A DNA stretch of 64,000 nucleotides. Origin: Phyllobacterium phragmitis. Lineage in GTDB: Bacteria > Pseudomonadota > Alphaproteobacteria > Rhizobiales > Rhizobiaceae. This document shows, piece by piece, positions 54,048-63,024 of this stretch. The position numbers were made by a program, and so were the translations under genes. The notes beneath the pieces were generated by a model. It was not told the DNA's origin. It worked only from the letters and a program-made list of their open reading frames with translations, and made no database searches. Each line of letters starts with the position of its first letter. Positions within the stretch are counted from its first letter, which is position 1. The DNA lies in assembly GCF_002980495.1 (NCBI RefSeq), contig NZ_PVBR01000002.1:310001-374000 (forward strand), given 5' to 3'.

Positions 54048-55379
54048 TCATTCGACGTTGAGATCTCCGGATAAATAGGTTTCGATCAGACGGACGCGAT
54101 GGGCGATGCCGTTGCTGATGGATTCAACCATGTCTTGCGGGAAGCCGGAAGGAAGTGCGTTGATCACGGCAGCCGCCTGACGGGGAGCCTTGGCGGCGAG
54201 ATCAGCAAAGAGTGTGCGCATCAACGGTGTGCCGATGCCGGCGATGTCTGCCGTCTGCACGAAATGTCGGGGCACGATGTCGCTGAGCGCATAGTGGCGG
54301 TTCTTGCCCACAGACATGGCGAGTTTGAATTTTTTGGGCACGATCTGGTGGGCATCGAGGCTGGGCTGAGCGCTGAGCACATCGTAGAGCGGCGTCATCC
54401 GGTAGCGACCGCCAGGCGTCAGAAAAATGCTGAAATTCTTGGCGTGGCCGTCAGTCGCGCCCAACAGCCAGAAGATGATGTTGGCGCGCATGAAGGTCGC
54501 GATATCTTCATCCGGCGTGTCGCTGCCCCTCAGCAGTTCAAGAATCTCGCGCAGGCCGGGACCGCCGTCGGACTGATATTTACGGGTCGGCGGCACGCAG
54601 AGCGCTTGACAGCAATCTTCCTGCGGCAGGCGGATCAGGCGTTCATCCTTCGTCCAGCGCCGGTCGAAACGCTCCACAATCAGCGTGCGGCGTTCGCCGA
54701 AATCGGCGATCTCGACGGTGGCGACCGGGACGCCAAAGGCCTCCAGCAATTTGAGGCAGAGATATTCATTCTCGACACTGTTTGAGAGGTCGATACCGTT
54801 GGGCAACTGGCCGATCTGTGGTTTCAGGATGTGCGTGGTGGCGGTCGTGCCGGTGGGTTTGAACCAGTGGCCGTCCTTGCGCAGCAACGCCGTTTTCTCC
54901 TGCGCACCGGCGATTGAAATTCTGAAATCGCCATCCTCTCCCATGCCCAGCGGGGCTGTGGCAAGATTGTTGATAAGATCCGCGATGGCCTTGTCATCGA
55001 CGGGTTGTCCATCAGTGCCGCCGGTCGGGCCGGGATCGATCCCGTCCGGCAGAAATTGCAGAGCGCCCACGCAGTCGTGGCCGAGAGCGGTGAGCAGGCT
55101 GTAAGCGTCGGTGCCGTTCGCCCCGACACGTTCGGCAACGCGCTTACGGATCGCGTCGCTGTCCGGCAGCAGATTGTCGAAGACATTGATCACCGGCGCG
55201 CCGATATACCGATCTTCACGCAGCGGCAGGGACAGGGAGACGGCGAAAGCACTGTCCCACGATAGCCAGTCCGGGTCGTAGCGGAAATCGATCGCGCCCG
55301 TGGATTCGCGCCGCAGCACCCCGACGAGGCGGCCGTTCAGGAAGACATTGAGCGGGGCGTGTGTGCGGCGGCGAGCCAT
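54048..55379 (-). CDS. hipA: HipA-type serine/threonine kinase toxin
   Basis: 443 residues. N-terminal HipA_N segment FLNGRLVGVLRRESTG, substrate loop SIAGAQEKTALL, catalytic NIIFWLLGATDGHAKNFSIF and MTPLYDVLSAQ. HipA kinases phosphorylate glutamyl-tRNA synthetase or similar targets and cause growth arrest. It overlaps hipB by one base, so antitoxin is made first. The IS5 fragment is directly downstream. Confidence 0.9.
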   Translation of the reverse strand: MARRRTHAPLNVFLNGRLVGVLRRESTGAIDFRYDPDWLSWDSAFAVSLSLPLREDRYIGAPVINVFDNLLPDSDAIRKRVAERVGANGTDAYSLLTALGHDCVGALQFLPDGIDPGPTGGTDGQPVDDKAIADLINNLATAPLGMGEDGDFRISIAGAQEKTALLRKDGHWFKPTGTTATTHILKPQIGQLPNGIDLSNSVENEYLCLKLLEAFGVPVATVEIADFGERRTLIVERFDRRWTKDERLIRLPQEDCCQALCVPPTRKYQSDGGPGLREILELLRGSDTPDEDIATFMRANIIFWLLGATDGHAKNFSIFLTPGGRYRMTPLYDVLSAQPSLDAHQIVPKKFKLAMSVGKNRHYALSDIVPRHFVQTADIAGIGTPLMRTLFADLAAKAPRQAAAVINALPSGFPQDMVESISNGIAHRVRLIETYLSGDLNVE

Positions 55380-55633
55380 CAGAACAGATCCTCGATGTCA
55401 GTTGCGCTGCCCTTGCTGCGCGGACGGACCACCAGTTCAAGATCAAGCGCCGACAGCGCCGCCATCAGCGTGCGCAGCTGGACGGCCGGCTCGCCGGCCT
55501 CAAGCCGGGACACCGTCCCTTGGCGCAGATGGATATGGCCGCCGAGGCCTGACTGGGTCAGGCCAGCCTGTTTGCGAGCACGGCGCAGGATAGCGCCGAT
55601 CTGTTTTTCGTTACGCGCAATGGAGTCGGCCAT
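55379..55633 (-). CDS. hipB: HipB-type antitoxin, HTH_3 DNA-binding
   Basis: 84 residues with a lambda-type HTH: QIGAILRRARKQAGLTQSGL, LRQGTVSRLEAGEPAVQLRT. As in HipB, it should bind HipA and repress its own promoter. The stop codon overlaps the hipA start. The upstream region contains a large palindrome. Confidence 0.87.
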   Translation of the reverse strand: MADSIARNEKQIGAILRRARKQAGLTQSGLGGHIHLRQGTVSRLEAGEPAVQLRTLMAALSALDLELVVRPRSKGSATDIEDLF

Positions 55634-55652
55634 GGAACACCTCTGATCGCAC

Positions 55653-55723
55653 TATACGCTATCCCGTATATTTTGTCAATATACGGGATAGCGTATAAAT
55701 CAGAAATATACGCGAGCGCGTAT
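55653..55723. promoter_or_regulatory. hipBA operator palindromes
   Basis: TATACGCTATCCCGTATATT (55653-55672) is repeated in exact inverted order at 55678-55697 with five bases between. A second palindrome ATACGCG-AG-CGCGTAT is at 55708-55723, and a degenerate AAACGC..GCGTAT is at 55736-55750. This suggests cooperative HipB binding at several sites upstream of hipB. Confidence 0.75.
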
Positions 55724-55814
55724 TAAGTTATTTTAAACGCAAATGCGTATATCGGGGACGACTTTACACGATGTCTCCGTCTTATCTTGCAATCTGCCTT
55801 GCGGTGGCGGATGA

Positions 55815-58355
55815 ATGGCTCGCGGAAAAAACCAGCCTTGCAATAGAAATATGCCCTCGATGAAATCCAAGCGCCGAAGCCCAAAGTCCACCGTCAAACC
55901 CAACAAGGAACCCAAGCTCTCGCGCAACCAAGCGCCCGCCGATTTGTCGCCGGTGGAATGGCAACGGGCTTTGCGCCGCCAGTTCGGCCGCGAGCAGCCA
56001 TTCGCGCTCGAGAACCTCACCAAGGAGCCGTTCTTCTCTGAATTCCGGGTGAGCAATCCGGCTTCGAAATCGAGCTACCGCGTGGTGATAAGAGGCCGGG
56101 GGCCGGGCGGTAATTTCTGCTCTTGCCCGGATTATGCGACAAACGAACTCGGAACCTGCAAGCATATCGAGTTCACCCTCGCCCGGCTGGAGAAGAAACG
56201 CGGCGCCAAGGCGGCGTTCGCGCGCGGCTACCGGCCGGCGTTTTCGGAACTCTATTTACGCAACGGCGGCAAGCGGCGCATCCATTTTCGCGCCGGCGCG
56301 GATTGTCCGCCGGAATTGCGCGAGGCCGCCGCGGCGTTATTCGACGCAGATCAGGACGGAGTGCTGCCGGAGGATCGGCTCAGTGAGCTTGAGCCTTTCA
56401 TGGCGATGGCGTCGAATTCGGATCATGAGCTCCGCGCCTATGACGATGCGCTCGATTTTATCGCGGGACGGCGAGATGCGGAACGCCGCGCGGCGAAACT
56501 CGAGGAACTGTTTCCGCTCGGAACCTCCGATCCCGCGCTCGGCGGCTTTCTGAAGGTGCCGCTCTATCCCTATCAGGCCGAAGGCACGCTGTTTGCGGTG
56601 CGGGCTGGCAGGGCATTGATCGGCGACGATATGGGCCTGGGCAAGACCATCCAGGCCATCGCCGCGATGGAGATATTGGCGCGGCATTTCAGTGTTGCAA
56701 GGGTATTAGTGATCTGCCCGACATCGCTTAAATATCAATGGCAGAGCGAGATTCTGCGTTTCACCGGAAGGCAGGGCGAGAATGCCGCGCGCGTCATCAA
56801 TGGCGGGCGGGCGCAGCGCCAGATCGATTATCGCCTCGATGATTTCTGCAAGATAACGAACTACGAGAAGCTCAATCCCGACCTCGACCTTATCGCCGAT
56901 TGGGCGCCCGATCTCGTGATCGTCGATGAGGCGCAACGAGTGAAGAACTGGAACACGATTGCCGCCCGTGCCCTGAAGCGCATCGACAGCCCCTATGCCA
57001 TTGTGCTCTCCGGCACGCCCCTTGAAAACAAACTCGAGGAATTGATTTCCATCGTCCAGTTCGTCGATCAGCATCGACTGGGGCCGACATGGAAGCTGCT
57101 CTATGAGCACCAGGTGAAGGATGAAAGCAGCCGCGTCACCGGCTATCGGGGGCTGGACCAGATCGGCCAGACTCTCGCACCCATCATGATCCGCCGCCGC
57201 AAATCCGAGGTGCTCAAGCAATTGCCCAGCCGCCTCGACCAGAATCTCCTGGTGCCGATGACCGAGGCGCAAATGGTGTACCATCAGGAAAACGCCGATA
57301 TGGTGGCCAAAGTCGTCCAGCGCTGGCGCAAGACCGGTTTCCTGTCGGACAAGGATCAGCGACGGATGACCTGTGCGCTGCAGAACATGCGCATGGCGTG
57401 CAACAGCACCTATCTGCTGGACCAGGAGACGGACCATGGCGTCAAGGCCGATGAGCTGATGGCCTTGTTCGACGATCTGTTCGCCGAGCCGAATGCCAGG
57501 GCGGTGGTGTTTTCGCAATGGACGCGGACTCATGACATCATCATCAAGCGCCTCGAAGCGCGCGGCCTCGGCTATGTCAGTTTCCACGGCGGCGTGCCCT
57601 CGGAGAAGCGCCCGGCGCTCGTCGAGCGGTTCCGCCACGATCCCGCTTGCCGCGTGTTCCTGTCCACCGACGCCGGCAGCACGGGCCTCAACCTGCAGCA
57701 TGCCTCGACTCTCGTGAACATGGACCTGCCATGGAACCCCGCCATACTGGAGCAGCGCATCGCCCGCATCCATCGCCTTGGTCAGCTAGCGCCCGTGCGG
57801 ATCATCAATTTCGTCGCCAAGGGCACCATCGAGGAAGGGATGCTTTCGGTGCTGGCCTTCAAGCGCTCGCTGTCAGCCGGAATTCTCGACGGCGGCAGCA
57901 GCGAGATTTCGCTCGGCGGCTCGCGCCTCAACCGCTTCATGAAGGACGTGGAAGATGTCACCGGCGGCATGGGTAAGAGCGAGGCGGTGACGCCGGCGGA
58001 GGAAGCGGGGAACAGCGGTATCGTCACCGACGATACCGCCCTTAAGCAAGACGTAAAAGCGGGTGCGGATACCGGTCCCGGCAATATCGCGGCTCCCGAC
58101 AAGTCCTCGACTCCGTCAACTGATCCGGCGCCAAACCCATGGCTCGCCCTGATCCAGGTGGGCACGCAATTGGTGTCCGCCCTCGCCGCCGCCGGCGATC
58201 CGGAAGCGCCATCGCACCCGTGGATCGAACGCGATCCGTCAACCGGCGCGCAGAGCCTGAAGGTGCCGTTACCCCCGAAGGAAACAGCGCAACAACTGGC
58301 CGATGCCCTTTCCGCGCTGGCGGACGGCTTGCGGGGCGCCCCTCCCTTCAAGTAA
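55815..58355 (+). CDS. SWIM zinc-finger SNF2-family helicase
   Basis: 846 residues. SWIM finger GGNFCSCPDYATNELGTCKH near residue 100; helicase motif I GDDMGLGKTIQA, II VIVDEAQRVKN, III VLSGTPLENK, VI RIARIHRLGQLAPVRIINF. It is a DNA translocase of the SNF2 type, common in bacteria beside toxin-antitoxin or defence genes. The start at 55815 is the first ATG; internal ATGs at 55851 or 55860 could also be used. Role in this genome unknown. Confidence 0.9.
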   Translation: MARGKNQPCNRNMPSMKSKRRSPKSTVKPNKEPKLSRNQAPADLSPVEWQRALRRQFGREQPFALENLTKEPFFSEFRVSNPASKSSYRVVIRGRGPGGNFCSCPDYATNELGTCKHIEFTLARLEKKRGAKAAFARGYRPAFSELYLRNGGKRRIHFRAGADCPPELREAAAALFDADQDGVLPEDRLSELEPFMAMASNSDHELRAYDDALDFIAGRRDAERRAAKLEELFPLGTSDPALGGFLKVPLYPYQAEGTLFAVRAGRALIGDDMGLGKTIQAIAAMEILARHFSVARVLVICPTSLKYQWQSEILRFTGRQGENAARVINGGRAQRQIDYRLDDFCKITNYEKLNPDLDLIADWAPDLVIVDEAQRVKNWNTIAARALKRIDSPYAIVLSGTPLENKLEELISIVQFVDQHRLGPTWKLLYEHQVKDESSRVTGYRGLDQIGQTLAPIMIRRRKSEVLKQLPSRLDQNLLVPMTEAQMVYHQENADMVAKVVQRWRKTGFLSDKDQRRMTCALQNMRMACNSTYLLDQETDHGVKADELMALFDDLFAEPNARAVVFSQWTRTHDIIIKRLEARGLGYVSFHGGVPSEKRPALVERFRHDPACRVFLSTDAGSTGLNLQHASTLVNMDLPWNPAILEQRIARIHRLGQLAPVRIINFVAKGTIEEGMLSVLAFKRSLSAGILDGGSSEISLGGSRLNRFMKDVEDVTGGMGKSEAVTPAEEAGNSGIVTDDTALKQDVKAGADTGPGNIAAPDKSSTPSTDPAPNPWLALIQVGTQLVSALAAAGDPEAPSHPWIERDPSTGAQSLKVPLPPKETAQQLADALSALADGLRGAPPFK

Positions 58356-58403
58356 GGCTGAGCCCGGAGCCGGTCACGATATCGCAATCATCGTCGTATT
58401 CGG

Positions 58404-59450
58404 TTGACGACGCTATGGCGCCTAACCGGCTCAGTTCCGCGTGGAAACCAACAGGTGCTTGCCGGCCATGCTGACGTCGAGGGTTTCAGCGACGACAGAC
58501 CGATCACGACGGCGACCGACATTGGAATTGAGCGTGCTTCGGCTCAGGCATGGCTTGCGGCGAACCGCGGTTCCAGATCGGCAAAGCCGAACGTGAGGGG
58601 TTTTTACGAACCACGTACCGGGAGCATTCAGTATGTGGTGAGCGACCCCGCAACTGGCAAATGCGCCATCATCGATCCGGTTCTGGACTATGACGAAAAG
58701 TCGGGCGCCACCAAAACCGAACAGGCCGATAAACTTCTCGCCTGCATCGCCGAGGAAAACCTCTCCGTCGAATGGATCCTCGATACCCATCCGCATGCCG
58801 ACCACTTCTCGGCCGCTCCCTATCTGAAAGAGAAGACCGGAGCACCGACCGCAATCGGTGCTCATGTGGTCGATGTGCAGGCCCTTTGGAAGGACATCTA
58901 CCACTGGCCGGATTTTCCGGCGGACGGCCGGCAATGGGATCGGCTATTCGCCGACGGCGACAGTTTCAAGATCGGCTCAATCGACGCCAAGGTCATGTTT
59001 TCGCCAGGCCATACGCTCACATCCGTCACCTATGTCATCGGCGATGCCGCCTTCGTCCACGACACATTGTTCATGCCGGATTCCGGCACCGCGCGCGCTG
59101 ACTTCCCCGGCGGCAGCGCCAAGTCGCTCTGGCAGTCCATCCAGGCCATTCTCTCCTTGCCGGACAAGACCAGAATTTTTTCGGGGCACGATTACCAACC
59201 GGACGGACGTCAGCCTCGGTGGGAGAGCACCGTCGCGGAGCAAAAAGCCGACAACCCCCACATCACCGACCAGACCGAGGAGAGCTTTATCGCTCTGCGC
59301 GAGGCGCGCGACGCCACGCTCCCCATGCTCAAGCTCATCCTGCATGCGCTGCAGGTCAACATCGCCGGCGGGCGCCTGTCAGAACCCGAGGCGAACGGCA
59401 GACGCTACCTCAAGATACCGTTGAATGCCCTGGAAGGGGTGGTCTGGTGA
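58404..59450 (+). CDS. MBL-fold sulfur dioxygenase-like hydrolase (Blh/ETHE1 type)
   Basis: 348 residues as given, but the first ~60 have no support: the start used is TTG, and GTG at 58455 or 58593 is possible. The conserved part begins VRGFYEPRTGSIQYVVSD, with THPHADHFSAA, VMFSPGHT, GDAAFVHDTLFMPDSGTARA and FSGHDYQPDG, the metal ligands of the persulfide dioxygenase group. Its stop overlaps the next gene. With YeeE-type proteins and TauE it forms a sulfide-detoxification cluster. Confidence 0.83.
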   Translation: MTTLWRLTGSVPRGNQQVLAGHADVEGFSDDRPITTATDIGIERASAQAWLAANRGSRSAKPNVRGFYEPRTGSIQYVVSDPATGKCAIIDPVLDYDEKSGATKTEQADKLLACIAEENLSVEWILDTHPHADHFSAAPYLKEKTGAPTAIGAHVVDVQALWKDIYHWPDFPADGRQWDRLFADGDSFKIGSIDAKVMFSPGHTLTSVTYVIGDAAFVHDTLFMPDSGTARADFPGGSAKSLWQSIQAILSLPDKTRIFSGHDYQPDGRQPRWESTVAEQKADNPHITDQTEESFIALREARDATLPMLKLILHALQVNIAGGRLSEPEANGRRYLKIPLNALEGVVW

Positions 59451-59869
59451 TAGAACCCTATTTCGCTCCAATCACCGGCGGTGCACTGATTGGATTGTCC
59501 GCTAGCCTGCTGATGCTTCTCAATGGCCGCATCGCCGGTATCAGCGGTATTGTCGGCAGCATCCTTGGCAAGCGTGGCGAACGCTTTGGGCATGACGTGG
59601 CATTCGTCGTTGGCCTTTTGCTCGGCCCTCTGGCCTATCGCCTCATGTTCGGTAGCGGGCCGCAGGTCGTGATAACAGCGACCTTGCCATTACTGATCGT
59701 TGCAGGGCTACTGGTCGGCTTCGGCACCCGCATGGGCTCGGGATGCACCTCCGGCCACGGGATTTCCGGGTTAGCGCGGCTATCGCTTCGTTCCTTCACC
59801 GCCGTGTTGACCTTCCTCGCAACAGCGATCCTGACCGTACTCGCGCTGCGACTGGGAGGCTGGTTATGA
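59447..59869 (+). CDS. YeeE/YedE half-transporter (DUF395), PmpA-like
   Basis: 140 residues from GTG at 59447 (GTGA overlap with the preceding stop). Four membrane segments and MGSGCTSGHGISGLARLS, the motif with the essential Cys of thiosulfate carriers of this family. With the following half-protein it makes one functional unit. It belongs to the sulfur operon with Blh. Confidence 0.85.
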   Translation: MIEPYFAPITGGALIGLSASLLMLLNGRIAGISGIVGSILGKRGERFGHDVAFVVGLLLGPLAYRLMFGSGPQVVITATLPLLIVAGLLVGFGTRMGSGCTSGHGISGLARLSLRSFTAVLTFLATAILTVLALRLGGWL

Positions 59870-60294
59870 CAGGTGCGCTCCGCATCCTGGTCGCGCTCGT
59901 TGCTGGCCTTCTGTTCGGCCTGGGCCTTGCCATTTCCGGCATGCTCAATCCAGCGAAGGTCAAAGCCTTTCTCGACATCACTGGCGCATGGGATCCGAGC
60001 CTGATCTTCGTGCTGGGGGCAGACGTTATTGTCGATTTCGTCGGCTATCGTCTGGCTTTTGCCTTCAATAGGCCCGTGCTCGACAGCCGGCATCATCTTC
60101 CCGCCAAGACCCGTATTGACCGACCTCTTATCGTTGGCTCGGCAATTTTCGGCATCGGCTGGGGATTGGCAGGGTTCTGCCCGGGACCGGCAATCGCGTC
60201 ATTGTCCCTCGGACTGGCTCCCGCGGTGATGTTCGTGGTCGCCATGCTCATCGGAATGGTCGTTCACGATCGTTTCGTTGCCCAGAAAGGATAG
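59866..60294 (+). CDS. YeeE/YedE half-transporter (DUF395), PmpB-like
   Basis: 142 residues, ATG overlapping the previous stop. Four membrane helices; GLAGFCPGPAIASLSLG holds the second Cys motif. Partner of the preceding gene. Direction of transport and substrate are not known from sequence. Confidence 0.85.
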   Translation: MTGALRILVALVAGLLFGLGLAISGMLNPAKVKAFLDITGAWDPSLIFVLGADVIVDFVGYRLAFAFNRPVLDSRHHLPAKTRIDRPLIVGSAIFGIGWGLAGFCPGPAIASLSLGLAPAVMFVVAMLIGMVVHDRFVAQKG

Positions 60295-60298
60295 CCAC

Positions 60299-61078
60299 AT
60301 GCTGTCCACACTTGGACCGGCGCTTTTCTCTGGCGGTCTTGTCGGGTTTTTGCTTGGCCTTATGGGCGGCGGCGGATCAATCCTCGCCACACCGCTACTT
60401 CTCTATGTCGTTGGCGTCGCTCAGCCGCATATCGCCATTAGCACGAGCGCGCTGGCCGTCTCGATGAACGCATTTGCCAACCTTGTCGGTCACGCACGCA
60501 GCGGTAATGTCCGCTGGCCATGCGCGCTCGTCTTCGCTGGTGTCGGCACGATCGGCGCTCTGGCAGGATCAAGTCTTGGCAAGCTCATCGACGGTGAACG
60601 CCTGCTCTTCCTCTTCGGCCTCGTCATGCTCGTCGTCGGGGCAATGATGCTGCGCCCCAAGCCTAAGACAATCGCCCCTGAGCGTACCGTGAACTTGCGC
60701 ACCTGCCTGATCACGGCGGGCGTAGCCTTCTCTGCCGGCATTGCCTCGGGCTTCTTCGGTATCGGTGGTGGTTTTCTCATAGTTCCTGGCCTGATGCTGG
60801 CAACCGGCATGCCGATGCTCAATGCCATCGGTTCCTCGCTGCTCGCCGTAGGCAGCTTTGGACTGGCGACAGCGCTCAACTATGCCGCATCCGGTTTGGT
60901 CGACTGGCCGATCGCCTTTGAGTTCATCGCCGGTGGTGTCCTTGGTGGCATTTTCGGCATGATGCTGGCCAACCGGCTTTCATCGCGCAAGAATACGCTC
61001 AACCGGATATTTGCCGCAGTGATCTTCATCGTGGCAGCCTATGTGCTTTATCGTAGCGTTGGTGCGGTCGTTCAATGA
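60299..61078 (+). CDS. TauE/SafE family sulfite/anion permease
   Basis: 259 residues from ATG at 60299. Eight membrane helices in two repeats, with GFLLGLMGGGGSILATPLL and GIASGFFGIGGGFLIVPGLM, the duplicated family signature. It likely exports sulfite or thiosulfate produced by the dioxygenase. It is the last gene of the four-gene operon. Confidence 0.87.
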   Translation: MLSTLGPALFSGGLVGFLLGLMGGGGSILATPLLLYVVGVAQPHIAISTSALAVSMNAFANLVGHARSGNVRWPCALVFAGVGTIGALAGSSLGKLIDGERLLFLFGLVMLVVGAMMLRPKPKTIAPERTVNLRTCLITAGVAFSAGIASGFFGIGGGFLIVPGLMLATGMPMLNAIGSSLLAVGSFGLATALNYAASGLVDWPIAFEFIAGGVLGGIFGMMLANRLSSRKNTLNRIFAAVIFIVAAYVLYRSVGAVVQ

Positions 61079-61153
61079 AGCGAACCTTGGATGGGTAGAG
61101 TCTGACCGGAACGTTTTTGGCGAGAATTACCAAACAAGCAGGACAGCATCTTT

Positions 61154-61641
61154 ATGGGAAATGATTGGGACAGCAGATTCGAAGGTGAGAGCTACCTGTT
61201 CGGAACGAAGCCGAACGCCTTTCTCGCCTCGCAGGTCTACCGACTTCATCCTGGGATGAAAGCCCTCGCAGTCGCCGACGGGGAAGGTCGAAAGCTATGA
61301 CGTCGTCGCCGCCATATTCGTTCAGTTCGCACCACCGGACCTGCGCAGCAAAATGTTTGCAGGCTTCTACCAGTGCCTGAGGCCAGGAGGCATCCTGCTC
61401 ATGCAGGGGTATCGCGTTGAGCAACTTCGCTTTGGGACAGGCGGTCCGCCCCAGGCAGAAAACCTGTATAACAAGGATCTGTTGGTCCGTTCATTCGCTC
61501 ATTGGCATTCGGCATCTGCATGAACATGACAGTGTGCTCGCAGAAGGAGCGGGGCACTCCGGCATGTCTGCCCTCATCGATCTTGTTTCTGAAAAGCCGC
61601 TAGCCTCTCACGGGCAAGGCACACCTAACGTCAATTCATGA
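61154..61641 (+). pseudogene. SAM-dependent methyltransferase, internal deletion and frameshift
   Basis: The start reads MGNDWDSRFEGESYLFGTKP and ends ALAVADGEGR. The next recognisable segment, ESYDVVAAIFVQFAPP, begins only one base later in a different frame, so about 50 residues (the rest of the SAM-binding core) are missing. A second shift near 61495 separates NLYNKDLLVRSF from the end HEHDSVLAEGAGHSGMSALI. The gene cannot make a functional enzyme. Confidence 0.8.
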
Positions 61642-61668
61642 GATGAGAGCCGCTTACGGCTATACTGG

Positions 61669-62340
61669 TTAGCTATCGGAAGGTTGCCGGCACCCTTCAA
61701 GCCAAACGTCGCTGAGCCCTTCTGGCGCGCACGTTCCTGCCACCAGACGTTCAATCCGGCCGACACGCTCATTGAGCGCAGTATCGTTCTCGCGAAGCTT
61801 GTATGATCCCGGGGCGATAAGAACGGCTACCAGTCGAATGAACTCCGAGTTGCTTAATTCTGCGGGCGGTCGCCCATAGATCGCTGAACTTGCCTTGTAG
61901 AAGCCAGTCATCCAGCCTTCCGGGCCTTCGCCCATCTCCAATGTTTCGAGCCAAAGCGCAAGAATCTGATCTTTGGAAAGGCGGCTTTCCAAACCCATCG
62001 CGTAGCCGGTTTGTCGAATCTTCCCGACACCGGGTTGGAATTTTTCGAAGGCAAGGCGCTTTGAAGCCGACTGCGTGATTGTTGTCGCTCCAGCGCCGGA
62101 GGTCGAAAAATCCACCCCGGAGTGATTAGCGAAATTTGGGTCCTCCACTGTCATCAATATCGCCAGATGCTCCGCCCCAAGCGAGGCTCCTCCGCGCCCC
62201 TGCGCTATCAAATCATCTGCGCGTTGCCCCAACTGCGGAGCGTCCGACAGAGCGTCCCAGTATCCTTTTCCGCCGTAAGCACCGGCGGCGATGATCAGCA
62301 AACCTAAAAGAACGCCTGTGAACTTGAAAATTCGTCTCAT
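61669..62340 (-). CDS. GT51-family transglycosylase-like protein
   Basis: 223 residues. One N-terminal membrane helix (FKFTGVLLGLLIIAAGAYGG) and a GT51 domain: LMTVEDPNFANHSGVDF, GATTITQSASKRLAFEKFQP, KIRQTGYAMGLESRLSKDQI LALWLE. The catalytic Glu in VEDPNF is present. It is similar to monofunctional peptidoglycan glycosyltransferases but shorter and lacks a penicillin-binding domain. Ends normally. Confidence 0.82.
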   Translation of the reverse strand: MRRIFKFTGVLLGLLIIAAGAYGGKGYWDALSDAPQLGQRADDLIAQGRGGASLGAEHLAILMTVEDPNFANHSGVDFSTSGAGATTITQSASKRLAFEKFQPGVGKIRQTGYAMGLESRLSKDQILALWLETLEMGEGPEGWMTGFYKASSAIYGRPPAELSNSEFIRLVAVLIAPGSYKLRENDTALNERVGRIERLVAGTCAPEGLSDVWLEGCRQPSDS

Positions 62341-62405
62341 TCAATCTCTCAATCGGAATCAAGTGGCGGGACTAAGAACCACAAGACACCAAATTGTTGC
62401 AGAAG

Positions 62406-62948
62406 TTAGGAATTGCGCGACACCATCTCGCCGAGATCGGCCTTGGTCATCACATAGCATTTGCAGGGGTCGTCCCCATGCTTGCTATCGCCGATGTGCT
62501 TCATGCCAATCCTCTCTGCGACGCGCTGCGAGGAAAGATTGCCGGGGTCGATGTCCGCGACGATGCGTTCAAGTCCTGCAGTATGAAAGGCGTGTTCAAC
62601 GATTGGGCGGGCAGCTTCCAGTGCGAAGCCGTTTCCCCAAGCGGATTGATTAAGACGCCAACCGATTTCGACTTCCGGGCCGACGCCATCATAGGGGATG
62701 AGAAGAATCCACCCCAAGAACTGGTCAGGTTGCTCCTTCGGGAAAATGGACCAGTACCCAAGACCATCACCAAGAGAGGTTTCAATCCTTTCTCTTAGGA
62801 AGGCTTCATGCTTTACGGGGTCATTCCACAGGCCAGGGATGAACCGTGTAACTGCCGGATCGCGATCCATCGCAAGACAAGCATCGAAATCCGCCATTGT
62901 GCGAGGCCGAACCCAAAGGCGTTCAGTTTCGAAGCTTGGCAGCACCAT
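62406..62948 (-). CDS. GNAT acetyltransferase (RimJ-like)
   Basis: 180 residues from ATG at 62946-62948 behind AAGGAGG. Starts MVLPSFETERLWVRPRTMAD, has AWGNGFALEAARPIVEHAF for acetyl-CoA and DPGNLSSQRVAERIGMKHIG at the end, the RimJ/RimL layout. Upstream codons of the longer frame are not used. The substrate is unknown. Confidence 0.88.
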   Translation of the reverse strand: MVLPSFETERLWVRPRTMADFDACLAMDRDPAVTRFIPGLWNDPVKHEAFLRERIETSLGDGLGYWSIFPKEQPDQFLGWILLIPYDGVGPEVEIGWRLNQSAWGNGFALEAARPIVEHAFHTAGLERIVADIDPGNLSSQRVAERIGMKHIGDSKHGDDPCKCYVMTKADLGEMVSRNS

Positions 62949-63024
62949 CTTTCCTCCTTGTTGTCGCAAAAATCCCGAAACCCGTGACACAATCGAAGGA
63001 ACTCCCCTCGGCATCACGCTGATC

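Noticed and set aside
58431-58934. Minus-strand frame ending TLDVSMAGKHLLVSTRN
   Set aside because: It looks protein-like at its end but is mostly antisense to the conserved metallohydrolase; no start and no family could be supported.
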